DNA of 64,000 nucleotides from Leisingera sp. SS27 (GTDB lineage: Bacteria; Pseudomonadota; Alphaproteobacteria; Rhodobacterales; Rhodobacteraceae): NCBI RefSeq assembly GCF_028368855.1, contig NZ_JAQNCY010000005.1, forward strand, positions 287,985-351,984. The letters are read 5' to 3'. The notes beneath the pieces were generated by a model that was given only the letters and a program-made list of their open reading frames with translations, did no database searches and had not been told where the DNA came from. This document shows positions 9,168 through 18,372 of this stretch, in pieces (the first letter of the stretch is position 1; every line of letters begins with the position of its first letter). A program made the translations under genes and the position numbers.

Positions 9168-9191
9168 CCCCGCCGGAACCGTCCGGCGGGG
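9168..9191 (+). terminator. Hairpin between gcvH and gcvP
   Basis: A perfect 10-bp stem CCCCGCCGGA / TCCGGCGGGG with a 4-nt loop, 9 bases after the gcvH stop, and no T-run. It probably protects the gcvTH message. Its stem sequence recurs in the hairpin after gcvP. Confidence 0.55.
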
Positions 9192-9219
9192 TCCATTGCC
9201 CCAGACAAGGACCTCTGTA

Positions 9220-12072
9220 ATGGCCTTTAAACTTACCGATTACGAAGCCTATGACTTCGCCAACCGGCGCCATATCGGCCCGTCTCCGACTGAGATGCGG
9301 GATATGCTGCAGGTGATCGGCTTCAAAACCCTGGACGAGCTGATCGACGCCACTGTGCCGCCCGCCATCCGCCAGAAAGAGGCGCTGGACTGGGGCCCGG
9401 CGATGACCGAGCGCGACGCCCTCTTCCACATGAAAGAGGTGGCTTCCAAGAACAAAGTGCTGACCTCGCTGATCGGCCAGGGCTACTACGGCACCACCAC
9501 CCCGGCACCGATCCTGCGCAACATCCTGGAAAATCCGGCCTGGTACACCGCCTATACACCCTACCAGCCGGAAATCTCCCAGGGTCGTCTTGAAGCTCTG
9601 CTGAACTTCCAGACCATGGTCAGCGACCTGACCGGCCTGGACATCGCCAACGCCTCGCTGCTGGACGAAGCCACCGCTGCTGCCGAAGCCATGGCAATGG
9701 CGCACCGCGGTTCGCGCTCCAAGGCGAACAACGCCGCCTTCTTTGTCGACAAGAACTGCCACCCGCAGACAGTCGCCGTTATCCAGACCCGCGCCGAGCC
9801 TTTGGGCATCGACGTGGTGGTTGCCGATCCCGACGAACTGGACCCTGGCGCGGTCTTTGGCGCGATCTTCCAGTACCCCGGCACCTACGGCCATGTGCGC
9901 GATTTCACCAAGGAAATCGAAGCCATCCACGAGCACAAGGGCATCGCCGTTGTCGCCGCCGACATCCTGGCGCTGGCGCTGCTGAAGTCGCCCGGCGAAA
10001 TGGGCGCGGACATCGCCATCGGCTCCACCCAGCGCTTTGGCGTTCCGATGGGCTATGGCGGCCCGCACGCAGCCTACATGGCAACCACCGATAAGCTGAA
10101 GCGCGCCATGCCCGGCCGCATCATCGGTGTGTCCGTCGACGCGCGTGGCAACAAGGCCTACCGCCTGGCGCTGCAGACCCGCGAACAGCACATCCGCCGC
10201 GAAAAAGCCAACTCCAACGTTTGTACCGCTCAGGCGCTGCTGGCTGTCATCGCGTCGATGTACGCGGTCTACCACGGCCCCGACGGCATCAAGGCCATCG
10301 CCCAGTCGGTGCACCGCAAAACTTCGCGCCTGGCTGCAGGACTTGAGGAGAACGGATACAAGGTGCAGCCGGAAGTCTTCTTCGACACCATCACCGTCGA
10401 GGTCGGCCCGCTGCAGAAAACCGTCATGGAAGCGGCGGTTGCCCGCGGCGTGAACCTGCGCAAGATCGGCGACAGCCACATCGGCATCTCGCTGGACGAG
10501 CAGACCCGCCCGGAAACCATCGAGGCTGTCTGGGGTGCCTTTGGCATCGACAAGAAAGACGACAGCGTTGCCAACCGCGCCTACCGCCTGCCCGACTATG
10601 CGCTGCGTGAAAGCGAGTATCTGACCCACCCGATCTTCCACAAGAACCGGGCCGAGGCAGAGATCACCCGCTACATGCGCCGTCTGGCAGACCGCGACCT
10701 GGCGCTTGATCGTGCAATGATCCCGCTGGGATCCTGCACCATGAAGCTGAACGCAACCATTGAGATGATCCCGGTCACCTGGCCGGAATTCGGCAACCTG
10801 CACCCCTTCTGCCCGGAAGACCAGGCGCAAGGCTACCACCAGATGATCGCCGATCTGAACGACAAGCTGTGCCAGATCACCGGCTATGACGCGATCTCCC
10901 AGCAGCCGAACTCCGGTGCCCAGGGCGAGTACGCAGGCCTTCTGACCATCCGCAACTACCACGCATCGCGCGGCGAAGCGCACCGCAAAATCTGCCTGAT
11001 CCCCACATCCGCGCACGGTACCAACCCGGCGTCGGCACAGATGGTGGGCTACAAGGTGGTTCCGGTGAAATCGGATGACAGCGGCAACATTGACGTCGCC
11101 GACTTCCGCGCCAAAGCCGAAGAGCATTCCGCGAATCTCGCGGCCTGTATGATCACCTACCCGTCGACCCACGGCGTGTTTGAGGAAACCGTGCAGGAAG
11201 TCTGCCAGATCACCCATGATCACGGCGGTCAGGTTTATATCGACGGTGCCAACATGAACGCCATGGTGGGCCTGGCCCAGCCAGGCAAAATCGGCGGCGA
11301 CGTTTCGCACCTGAACCTGCACAAGACCTTCTGCATTCCGCATGGCGGCGGCGGCCCCGGCATGGGTCCGATCGGCGTCAAGGCGCACCTCGCGGAGCAC
11401 CTGCCGGGCCACCCGGAATACGGCACTGCGGTGGGGCCCGTTTCAGCGGCGCCGTTCGGCTCGCCCTCGATCCTGCCGGTCAGCTGGGCTTACTGCCTTC
11501 TGATGGGCGGCGCTGGCCTGACCCAGGCGACTAAGGTTGCGATCCTGAACGCGAACTACATCGCAGCCCGTCTCAAGGATGCCTACAAGATCCTCTACAC
11601 CTCGGACACGGGCCGCGTGGCGCATGAGTGTATCCTGGACACCCGCCCGCTGGATGAGGAAGGCCACGTCACCGTGGACGACATCGCAAAGCGCCTGGTC
11701 GACTCCGGCTTCCACGCCCCGACCATGTCCTGGCCGGTGGCCGGCACGCTGATGGTGGAGCCGACCGAGTCCGAACCCAAGGACGAGCTGGACCGCTTTT
11801 GTGATGCTATGCTGTCGATCCGTAAGGAAGCGCAGGACATCATCGACGGTAAGATCGATCCCCAGAACAACCCGCTCAAGCACGCACCGCACACAGTGCG
11901 CGACTTGGTCGGGGAATGGGACCGTCCTTACAGCCGTGAGCAGGCCTGCTTCCCGCCGGGTAACCTTGGCGTCGACAAGTACTGGCCAGCAGTTAACCGA
12001 GTCGACAACGCCTATGGCGACCGTCACCTGATCTGCACTTGCCCGCCAATGTCGGACTACGAAGAAGAGTAA
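9220..12072 (+). CDS. gcvP: Glycine dehydrogenase (decarboxylating), P-protein
   Basis: 950 aa single-chain P-protein (both halves fused, as in most proteobacteria). It decarboxylates glycine and loads the aminomethyl group onto lipoyl-GcvH. PLP binds Lys702 in [19 protein letters not shown]. The N-terminal [14 protein letters not shown] and [10 protein letters not shown] motifs are typical. ATG 9220 follows AAGGA; the frame extends 8 codons further to a TTG that is unlikely to be used. Last gene of the island, followed by a strong hairpin at 12094-12120. Confidence 0.97.
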   Translation: MAFKLTDYEAYDFANRRHIGPSPTEMRDMLQVIGFKTLDELIDATVPPAIRQKEALDWGPAMTERDALFHMKEVASKNKVLTSLIGQGYYGTTTPAPILRNILENPAWYTAYTPYQPEISQGRLEALLNFQTMVSDLTGLDIANASLLDEATAAAEAMAMAHRGSRSKANNAAFFVDKNCHPQTVAVIQTRAEPLGIDVVVADPDELDPGAVFGAIFQYPGTYGHVRDFTKEIEAIHEHKGIAVVAADILALALLKSPGEMGADIAIGSTQRFGVPMGYGGPHAAYMATTDKLKRAMPGRIIGVSVDARGNKAYRLALQTREQHIRREKANSNVCTAQALLAVIASMYAVYHGPDGIKAIAQSVHRKTSRLAAGLEENGYKVQPEVFFDTITVEVGPLQKTVMEAAVARGVNLRKIGDSHIGISLDEQTRPETIEAVWGAFGIDKKDDSVANRAYRLPDYALRESEYLTHPIFHKNRAEAEITRYMRRLADRDLALDRAMIPLGSCTMKLNATIEMIPVTWPEFGNLHPFCPEDQAQGYHQMIADLNDKLCQITGYDAISQQPNSGAQGEYAGLLTIRNYHASRGEAHRKICLIPTSAHGTNPASAQMVGYKVVPVKSDDSGNIDVADFRAKAEEHSANLAACMITYPSTHGVFEETVQEVCQITHDHGGQVYIDGANMNAMVGLAQPGKIGGDVSHLNLHKTFCIPHGGGGPGMGPIGVKAHLAEHLPGHPEYGTAVGPVSAAPFGSPSILPVSWAYCLLMGGAGLTQATKVAILNANYIAARLKDAYKILYTSDTGRVAHECILDTRPLDEEGHVTVDDIAKRLVDSGFHAPTMSWPVAGTLMVEPTESEPKDELDRFCDAMLSIRKEAQDIIDGKIDPQNNPLKHAPHTVRDLVGEWDRPYSREQACFPPGNLGVDKYWPAVNRVDNAYGDRHLICTCPPMSDYEEE

Positions 12073-12093
12073 GCCCGGGTTTTCCAGGCTTAC

Positions 12094-12120
12094 TGCCCCG
12101 CCGGCTTGTCCGGCGGGGCA
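12094..12120 (+). terminator. Terminator-like hairpin after gcvP
   Basis: A perfect 11-bp stem TGCCCCGCCGG / CCGGCGGGGCA with a 5-nt loop, 21 bases past the gcvP stop. No T-run follows. The core stem repeats that of the gcvH-gcvP hairpin. Confidence 0.55.
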
Positions 12121-12177
12121 CCCAGCAGCCCGGACAAGCCGGCTGCATCCCGCATGACCCGCTCAGAGGAGAGAATG

Positions 12178-13182
12178 ATGTCCCGTCTCGAACCGCTGAC
12201 CGTGCCAGCGCCCCGGCAAACCGCTGACAGCGCGGCACAAGCCCGCTTCCACGATGTAGAAATCATTCTGCCGCAGCCGGATTCACCCGCCGCAGCCCAG
12301 ATGATCTGCGAAGTCTTCCGAGCCGCCAACGATCTGTTTCCCGACAGCGGCTACCGCACCGCCGTGCGCAATCTGGCGTCACAAATGCGCAGCGTGCCGG
12401 AAGGCTGGAAGCCGCAGACCGTCATATTCCTCGGCGGCATTTCCAGCCGCTGGCCACTGAACGGAGGCGAGAAAGCCAGCCTGCAGCGGATCTGCCGCCA
12501 AGCGCAGCGCTGCCTGTTTGCCGGCAGCGCCATTTTCCTTCTGCCGGAAACCGGCCTGAACGCCACGGTCGAAACCGCCGTGCACACGAATTTTGCCGCT
12601 GCCGCAGAGGAGGAGCAAGTGATCGGCGCCCCGGCTGGCACGCTGACCACCACGTCTGGCCGCATCAGCACTGCTGTCAGCAGCTTTGCCGCACTGCGTC
12701 TGCTGACCGGCTTCCTGCGCGCTGACCGCGGCGCCTTTATCGCGGATGCGGTTTGCGATTACCTGGGCCTGGCCTTTGGCCCGGCGTCGGAACAATCTAG
12801 GGTCTCCCTGCAGTTACGCCAGACTGCTGGCGGCGACGCGCTGGTGGTAAAGATTCTCGACCTGATGCAGCAGAACCTTGAGGAGCCCCTTTTGATCCGC
12901 GACATCGCTCAGCAAGCTGGGGTTTCTCCGCGCAAACTGGAACGCCGGTTCCAGCAGAAGGCCCGGACCAGCCCGCTTGCCGCCTACCGCAAGCTGCGCA
13001 TTGAAAAGGCCCGCCAGCTCTTACTGCACACCACGCTGCCGCTGGCCGAAATCGTCGCCGCCACCGGATTCGGCTCCCGAAGCAGCCTGACGGAATGGTT
13101 CAAGCGCGAATACAAGACCAGCCCGCAGGCCTTCCGCAAACAGTATTATGCTGACCGCCACCCTGCGGGTTCCCTGGCCTGA
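12178..13182 (+). CDS. GATase1-like AraC family regulator (GlxA/GbdR/SouR type)
   Basis: 334 aa. An N-terminal DJ-1/PfpI-like domain covers about residues 25-200 (VEIILPQPDSP start, Cys112 near the usual nucleophile site). Two AraC helix-turn-helix motifs follow at about 235-320 (IRDIAQQAGVSPRKLERRFQQK and LPLAEIVAATGFGSRSSLTEWFKREY). Known members of this architecture control catabolism of glycine betaine and dimethylglycine (GbdR), sarcosine (SouR), carnitine (CdhR) and arginine (ArgR). ATG 12178 has AGGAG six bases upstream; an adjacent ATG at 12175 is possible. The neighbours are gcvP and an ABC transporter, with an N-demethylase beyond it, which supports a methylated-amine ligand; that is inference. 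Confidence 0.88.
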   Translation: MSRLEPLTVPAPRQTADSAAQARFHDVEIILPQPDSPAAAQMICEVFRAANDLFPDSGYRTAVRNLASQMRSVPEGWKPQTVIFLGGISSRWPLNGGEKASLQRICRQAQRCLFAGSAIFLLPETGLNATVETAVHTNFAAAAEEEQVIGAPAGTLTTTSGRISTAVSSFAALRLLTGFLRADRGAFIADAVCDYLGLAFGPASEQSRVSLQLRQTAGGDALVVKILDLMQQNLEEPLLIRDIAQQAGVSPRKLERRFQQKARTSPLAAYRKLRIEKARQLLLHTTLPLAEIVAATGFGSRSSLTEWFKREYKTSPQAFRKQYYADRHPAGSLA

Positions 13183-13205
13183 CAGATGCTGGCCCCGGCA
13201 ACGTA

Positions 13206-13231
13206 AAAGGCGGCCCCATTGGGCCGCCTTT
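13206..13231. terminator. Bidirectional terminator
   Basis: A perfect 11-bp stem AAAGGCGGCCC / GGGCCGCCTTT with a 4-nt loop between convergent genes. The A-rich left flank and T-rich right arm allow use from both strands. Confidence 0.75.
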
Positions 13232-13252
13232 GGTGTTTCAGGGTAGAGGAGT

Positions 13253-14548
13253 TCAGTTTCCGGAATCGCTGTCCTCGCCGTCGCCCGACAGGGCATTCGG
13301 GTCAAAGACATTGCCGAAGCCGGAGCTGTTGCCTTGCGGCTCTTGCTCTGCTTCAGGCGCCGCCTCGCCGTCGCCCGACAAGCTGCCCGGGGCAAACACA
13401 CCGCCAAAGCCGGAATTATTGCCGGAGCCGGTAGAGGGTGCAGTCTGAGCCGGTGCGGCCTCTCCCTGCTCTTCCAGCTGCTGCTGGCGGCGCAGTTCGC
13501 GCTGGCGGCGCAGTTCCTGGATGCGCTCTTCGGTCTCCAGGCGTTTCTGCTCCTGCACGTTGGCAATGCATTGCGCCGGGCTGTAAACCGAGGCGGTGCC
13601 GACCACTGCCACCGTTGCACAGGCCACAACGACCAGCGCCACCGCAGCCACATTGGAGCTGAGGAAGCCCGGCAGCCGCAGCTTGCCGCTTTCCAGCTCT
13701 TCCACGGTTGCCTTTTTACGTGCTTCGGCCACCAACTGCTTGCGGCGGATGCTGGCCTCGTTGAAGAGTGCCGCGAACACCGTCAGCACCACGATGATAA
13801 AGGCCAGGGCCGAGATCGCCGGCGTGATGCCGTAACGCACCTTCTGCGCCAGCTCGATGGTCAGCGTCGGATATTCGCCGAAGGTGAAGGTGGTGGTGTT
13901 GTAGTTCTCGAAGCTTGCCAGGAAGGCCAGCACCGCAGCCGATGCAATGGCCGGCCGCATGAATGGCAGCAACACCTTGCGGAAGGCCTGAGCATGGGTT
14001 GCGCCCAGATCCAAAGCCGCCTCTGTCAGCGCGATATCATAGCGCTGCAGACGCGCCACCAGCACCAGCATGCAGTAGCTGGCGATAAATGTGGACTGGC
14101 CGATGATGGTCAGGAACAAGCCGTTCGACAGGAAGCTGTCGGCGCCAAGCCCCAGCATCCGGTTGATCCGGTCCCAGAACACCAGTGTCGAGATACCAAG
14201 CACCACACCCGGGATCAGGATCGGCGCAATGATGACGGTGTAGTAGGTCGCCCGCAGCTTGGGCCAGATCTGGGTGAGCATCAGCGCACCCGCCAGACCC
14301 ATCGCAACAGACAGCACAACCGTACCTGCCCCCACAAGGATCGAGTTCCAGATGCCGTTCAAAATCCGCTCGTCCTGAAACAAGGCCGAGAACCATTCAA
14401 ACGTCAGGCACTCCCAAGGTGTCATCCGCGGGAACGATGGCGAGTTGAAGGCGGTTGCCGACATGATCACCAAAGGGCCCAGGAGATAGGCAAAGAAGAT
14501 CGCCAGATAGACCCAAAGGCTCAGGCGCATAAAGGTGAAGTTCTTCAT
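13253..14548 (-). CDS. ABC transporter permease (PotC type) with long repeat-bearing tail
   Basis: 431 aa, about 150 residues longer than normal PotC-like permeases. Residues 1-270 are a standard binding-protein-dependent permease with the EAALDLGATHAQAF coupling helix near 177. The extra part has a further membrane segment (about 299-320), a charged coiled-coil stretch rich in Glu/Arg/Gln (332-362), then an acidic low-complexity tail holding two copies of an 18-residue unit, SGFGxVFxPxxLSGDGE (about 379-395 and 409-425). Function of the tail is unknown. Its start overlaps the partner permease gene by 4 bases (ATGA). The transporter resembles spermidine/putrescine importers, but the divergent N-demethylase gene suggests another amine. 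Confidence 0.88.
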   Translation of the reverse strand: MKNFTFMRLSLWVYLAIFFAYLLGPLVIMSATAFNSPSFPRMTPWECLTFEWFSALFQDERILNGIWNSILVGAGTVVLSVAMGLAGALMLTQIWPKLRATYYTVIIAPILIPGVVLGISTLVFWDRINRMLGLGADSFLSNGLFLTIIGQSTFIASYCMLVLVARLQRYDIALTEAALDLGATHAQAFRKVLLPFMRPAIASAAVLAFLASFENYNTTTFTFGEYPTLTIELAQKVRYGITPAISALAFIIVVLTVFAALFNEASIRRKQLVAEARKKATVEELESGKLRLPGFLSSNVAAVALVVVACATVAVVGTASVYSPAQCIANVQEQKRLETEERIQELRRQRELRRQQQLEEQGEAAPAQTAPSTGSGNNSGFGGVFAPGSLSGDGEAAPEAEQEPQGNSSGFGNVFDPNALSGDGEDSDSGN

Positions 14549-15465
14549 TTGCCGATATCCCCCATGTTCACCTTGAACAGGCGCATGACCGCCAGAACAA
14601 GCAGGATACAGGTGACCAGCAGAACCACAGCATAGGCTGCGCCCTGCGGCCAGTCGGAGTTGTCATTGAACTGCTGGTAGATCAGCTGCGTGAACCAAAG
14701 GGAAGAAGGCCCACCAAGGATCTGCGGTGCCGCCAGCGCACCTGCTGACAGCATGAACACCATGGTGCAACCAGAAGAAATCCCGGGCTTGGCATAGGGA
14801 ATGACCACCCGGCGATGGATCATCGGCCAGCTGGCGCCCATGTCGCGTGCGGCCTCGATCTGGTTGCGGTCAAGACTCTCGATCACGTTGTAGATCGGGA
14901 AGATCATCAGCAGGATATAAGCGTAGCCAAGGCCCGCATAGAGCGCGATGTCATTGCGGATGAAGTCAAAGGGCGTGTCGAAGACACCCAGCCCCACCAG
15001 CATGTTGTTGAGCACCCCGGTCTCGCCGAAGATGATGCGCAGCGCAAAGGCGCGCAGGATCTCGTTGATCCAATAGGGGATGATCAGCATAAGCGCGAAG
15101 ATGCGGATGTGATTACCCTTGGTCTGGGCCAGGTAATAGGCGATCGGATAACACAGGATCAGGTTGAAAATTGTGACGCAGACCGCTGCCACCAGGGTGC
15201 GGAAGAACACCTTGAGGTCGACCGCATTATAATCCTGGCTGCCGCCCTCCGGACCGTAGATCAGGTATTTGTAATTCTCCAGCGTATAGACGTCCTTAGG
15301 TCCGCCAATCTCTGGCGGCGGCAAATTCGGACGGAACGAGAAGTCGAGCATCGACAGCTGCGGCAGAATAATGAGGCCAATGGTCCAGAACAGGACAAGA
15401 CCCAGCATCAAACTGCCCATGCCGACACCGTTTCGTTTGAAGAACTCCCTCAGGAAGCTTGGCAT
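14545..15465 (-). CDS. ABC transporter permease (PotB type)
   Basis: 306 aa inner-membrane permease with six predicted segments; the coupling helix lies in EAARDMGASWPMIHRRVVIP (about residues 206-225). The first 45 residues hold an extra-long N-terminal segment common in PotB-like proteins. It ends with a 4-base overlap with the PotC-like gene and starts 13 bases after the ATPase gene. It forms a heterodimer with the PotC-type permease for uptake of a cationic amine or polyamine-like solute (family knowledge; substrate not shown). Confidence 0.9.
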   Translation of the reverse strand: MPSFLREFFKRNGVGMGSLMLGLVLFWTIGLIILPQLSMLDFSFRPNLPPPEIGGPKDVYTLENYKYLIYGPEGGSQDYNAVDLKVFFRTLVAAVCVTIFNLILCYPIAYYLAQTKGNHIRIFALMLIIPYWINEILRAFALRIIFGETGVLNNMLVGLGVFDTPFDFIRNDIALYAGLGYAYILLMIFPIYNVIESLDRNQIEAARDMGASWPMIHRRVVIPYAKPGISSGCTMVFMLSAGALAAPQILGGPSSLWFTQLIYQQFNDNSDWPQGAAYAVVLLVTCILLVLAVMRLFKVNMGDIGK

Positions 15466-15477
15466 GGCTTGGCCTCC

Positions 15478-16590
15478 TTATTCTGCGGCCAGTTCACCAG
15501 CCGGAACACAGACGGCATTGTTCGTCTCGTATTCCAGGGTGATGTTCTGGCCGGTGTGATCCTCAAACGACTGGCCGAGATTGGGGATTGAGACCTTCAG
15601 TTCCTTGCCGCCTTCGCCTTCCATGAAGATGTTGAAGACGTTACCCTCGAACTCCTCGTGGTTGACCTTGGCGGTCACGAAGTGGTCGCCGGACGCGCCT
15701 TGCGGCGCCAGGGCAAAGGCCTCGGGGCGAATGAACATCATCGCCTCGTCGCCTTCTTTCATCCTGCCTTGGTTGGCAGTGGAAATCCGCGCCACCAGTT
15801 CGCCGGAGCGGTTGGTCGCGATCAGAGCTTCATTGCCCATGACGCGCTTGATTTTGCCGCGGAAGACATTGTTTTCGCCAACGAAAGACGCGGCAAAAGC
15901 AGTAGAGGGATCATTATAGATGGTCTTGCCATCGGCAATCTGATCAATGACGCCCGCCTTCATCACCGCGATATTGTCGGACATGGTCAGCGCTTCGCCC
16001 TGGTCATGGGTGATGTAGATGAAGGTGATGCCGACACGCTGCTGGATCTCGCGCAGCTCGGTGCGCATGTGCTGGCGCAGCTTCAGATCGAGCGCCGATA
16101 GCGGCTCATCCAGCAGAAGCACATCAGGTTCTGCGCAAAGGGCCCGCGCAATCGCCACACGCTGACGCTGGCCGCCCGACAGTTCGCTGGGCAGCTTGTC
16201 GCCCTGACCCGGCAGCGCGATCATGTCCAGGAGCTCATCCGCGCGCTTGCGGCGCTCCTTCGCGGAGGCCCCCTTGATCTCCATGGAAAAGGTGATGTTC
16301 TCCCAGATCTTCATCAGCGGGAACAGCGCCAGGTTCTGGAAGATCAGCGCGGTCGGACGCTTGTTCGGCCCGATCCCTTTCATGTCATTGCCGCCGATCA
16401 AAACCCGGCCGTCACTTGGATCCAGAAAGCCCGAGACGGCGCGCAGGATCGTCGTCTTGCCACAGCCCGATGGCCCGAGAAAGGAAAAGAAATCCCCCCC
16501 ATTGATGTTCACATTGGCATCACGCACGGCGACAAAGTCGCCGAAGCGGATCCAGAGATTCTCGAGATCAACGCCGACCCCAGCACTCAT
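15478..16590 (-). CDS. ABC transporter ATP-binding protein (PotA type)
   Basis: 370 aa. Walker A GPSGCGKTT, signature LSGGQRQRVAIARAL, Walker B VLLLDEPLSALD, then a C-terminal TOBE domain (about residues 280-365) typical of PotA/FbpC-like ATPases. ATG 16590 has GGGAGA about 8 bases upstream; a longer frame to 16647 adds low-complexity residues and is rejected. It lies between the binding-protein gene and the permeases in a four-gene operon read on the minus strand from 17870. Confidence 0.93.
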   Translation of the reverse strand: MSAGVGVDLENLWIRFGDFVAVRDANVNINGGDFFSFLGPSGCGKTTILRAVSGFLDPSDGRVLIGGNDMKGIGPNKRPTALIFQNLALFPLMKIWENITFSMEIKGASAKERRKRADELLDMIALPGQGDKLPSELSGGQRQRVAIARALCAEPDVLLLDEPLSALDLKLRQHMRTELREIQQRVGITFIYITHDQGEALTMSDNIAVMKAGVIDQIADGKTIYNDPSTAFAASFVGENNVFRGKIKRVMGNEALIATNRSGELVARISTANQGRMKEGDEAMMFIRPEAFALAPQGASGDHFVTAKVNHEEFEGNVFNIFMEGEGGKELKVSIPNLGQSFEDHTGQNITLEYETNNAVCVPAGELAAE

Positions 16591-16697
16591 TTGGCTTCTC
16601 CCCAGGGCACAGGTCCCCAATCCGGCGGCAGGCCGCCGGCCCCGCAAGGCCTGTTTCCTGTTTTATGTTCTTGTGTGATTGCGCCGCAGATGCGCGG

Positions 16698-16727
16698 CCG
16701 GCCCCCGGCAGAACTGCCGGGGGCCGG
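16698..16727 (-). terminator. Intercistronic hairpin after the binding-protein gene
   Basis: A perfect 14-bp stem CCGGCCCCCGGCAG with its complement and a 2-nt loop, just past the stop of the binding-protein gene. No T-run on the minus strand. Such hairpins commonly keep binding-protein mRNA more abundant than the rest of the transporter message. Confidence 0.65.
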
Positions 16728-16745
16728 TTTGTTCAAATGCTGCGA

Positions 16746-17870
16746 TCAGGCGCTCTTGAACTTGTTGACAAACTCGGTGCGCACGTCGGCGTACCAGGGC
16801 GCCTCTGCCGGCCAGGGATTCAGATTGGCCAGCGAGTTGCCCGGATAGGCTTCGGCGAAGTTCTTCTTGTATACGTCGCCCGAGAAACCATCGGCGCCGA
16901 GAACCGGCGAGTTGTAGCCGTGGCTGTCGATTGCCTTGCCCGCAGGCTCCTGCTCATAAGCATAGGAGATGAAGGCATAGACCTGCTCTTCGTTCTGCGC
17001 GCCCACCGGCATCGAGATGCCGTCGACCCAAGCCATCGCGCCTTCGACCGGTGCCTGATAGTGCACCGGCTCACCTGCAGATTTCAGCGCCAGCGGCGGG
17101 CCATCCCAAGTCTGACCAACCACCACGCCTTCGTTCAGCAGGCCGTTCTTCTGGGTGTCAGCATCGTTCCAGATCAGCTTGATGCGGTTCTTGCGCGCAA
17201 CGCACCAGTCGGTGACCTGGCCCCAGACCTTGCGCATGGTTTCCTCGTCGTCATAGGCCGCCCAGATCGAACCCGGCTCCATCTCACCTGAGGCCTCCAT
17301 GTAAAGGCCCGCACCCAGCATCATTGAATGCGCCCTGCCCATGGTTTTGCCTGCGTTCTCTTCCGACCAGACGTCGCCGTATGACGGCGCGTCGCCTTCC
17401 GGCAGCCAGAGATCAGTGCGGTAGGCGATACCTTCGGTGCCCCAGATATGCGGCAGCCAGTGCACACCGCCGCCGCCAAAGTTCCAGGCGTCGGTGCCGA
17501 TCTTGGCCATCGCCGGGTTCACAGCGTCAATGTTGACCTTGCTCATGTCAAACGGCTTCAGCAGTTCCAGCGGTCCCCACTGCAGCGAGCGGTTGTTGGT
17601 CGGCGAAACGATGTCGAAGCCCTGGCCTTTGGTGGCCTTCATCTTGTTGATGATTTCTTCGTTCGACCCGATACCCGTGTAGTTCACCTTGATGCCGGTC
17701 TTGGCTTCAAAGCCCGAGATGAATTCAGGCGGCAGATAGTCTGACCACATCAGGATGTTGATCTCGCCTGAAGATGCCAGCGCGCTCTTTGAATAGAGAG
17801 GCGCTGCCAGTGCTGCGGCGCCGGCGCTCTTCAGAACGCTTCGCCGCGTCAGCTTACCAGTGTTTGCCAT
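16746..17870 (-). CDS. Extracellular binding protein (PotD/PotF type) with Tat signal
   Basis: 374 aa. The N-terminus is a twin-arginine signal (LTRRSVLKSAG, then AALAAPLYSKSALA), so it is probably exported folded. The mature part matches spermidine/putrescine-binding proteins: INILMWSDYLPPEF near the N-terminus and NRSLQWGPLELL. First gene of the transporter operon, 502 bases from the divergent N-demethylase gene at 18373. Polyamine-type binding proteins of marine alphaproteobacteria can bind other amines. The divergent partner argues for a methylated amine, but the ligand is not visible in the sequence. Confidence 0.9.
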   Translation of the reverse strand: MANTGKLTRRSVLKSAGAAALAAPLYSKSALASSGEINILMWSDYLPPEFISGFEAKTGIKVNYTGIGSNEEIINKMKATKGQGFDIVSPTNNRSLQWGPLELLKPFDMSKVNIDAVNPAMAKIGTDAWNFGGGGVHWLPHIWGTEGIAYRTDLWLPEGDAPSYGDVWSEENAGKTMGRAHSMMLGAGLYMEASGEMEPGSIWAAYDDEETMRKVWGQVTDWCVARKNRIKLIWNDADTQKNGLLNEGVVVGQTWDGPPLALKSAGEPVHYQAPVEGAMAWVDGISMPVGAQNEEQVYAFISYAYEQEPAGKAIDSHGYNSPVLGADGFSGDVYKKNFAEAYPGNSLANLNPWPAEAPWYADVRTEFVNKFKSA

Positions 17871-18372
17871 TTATCCAATTCTCCCTTTGGACTGCTAATT
17901 GTTGTTTTTGTTGTTTCAACGATGAAACCTTGCGAAGGCTTACCCGTCTCCAACAGTGACAGTTTTAGAAAACGATAAGACCAGATCACCCATCAACTTG
18001 AGCAACATGGCGCCAGTTTCGGCGCGGTTTAAAGACACTCGCGACATAACCGCGATGAGAAACTATCGCTGCAATCGCAGTGTGCGCGCCGTAAGGCGTG
18101 CCGTCAACGCTCCTGCGCCCGCGGCCAGCAAAAAGCTGTATCGCCTTGGCAGGTAAAAACACTGTGACAAAAAAATAATTAACAACAACTTAGTTGAGAA
18201 AGAGCGCATTCGGAGACGCTAGCCCGCCAGTGCCCTGCTGCTGCTCCTATTATCGGCATCCTTCCAAATCGCTCAATATTGCTTTCGATTTTTTGCGAAA
18301 CGCACTGCGTTGTCTTGCCGCCGCAGCGAACCTGCCGCTTAGTCGAAATGGAACTGTTGGGAGGTCCGTTTC
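17871..18372. promoter_or_regulatory. Divergent control region between transporter operon and N-demethylase gene
   Basis: About 500 bases without a credible gene. It must carry both promoters. Visible symmetrical elements are GCGCC-N6-GGCGC (18010-18025) and TCGCG-N7-CGCGA (18039-18055), which could be regulator sites, for instance for the AraC protein of 12178-13182. GGGAGG before 18373 is the ribosome site of the downstream gene. No promoter hexamers could be fixed. Confidence 0.45.

Noticed and set aside
9088..11412. 774-codon open frame antisense to gcvP
   Set aside because: Shadow of a high-GC gene; composition is low-quality (His/Gln/Asp rich), no domain is visible, and gcvP is certain.
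13334..14635. 433-codon open frame antisense to the PotC-like permease
   Set aside because: His/Gln/Arg-rich shadow translation without domains.
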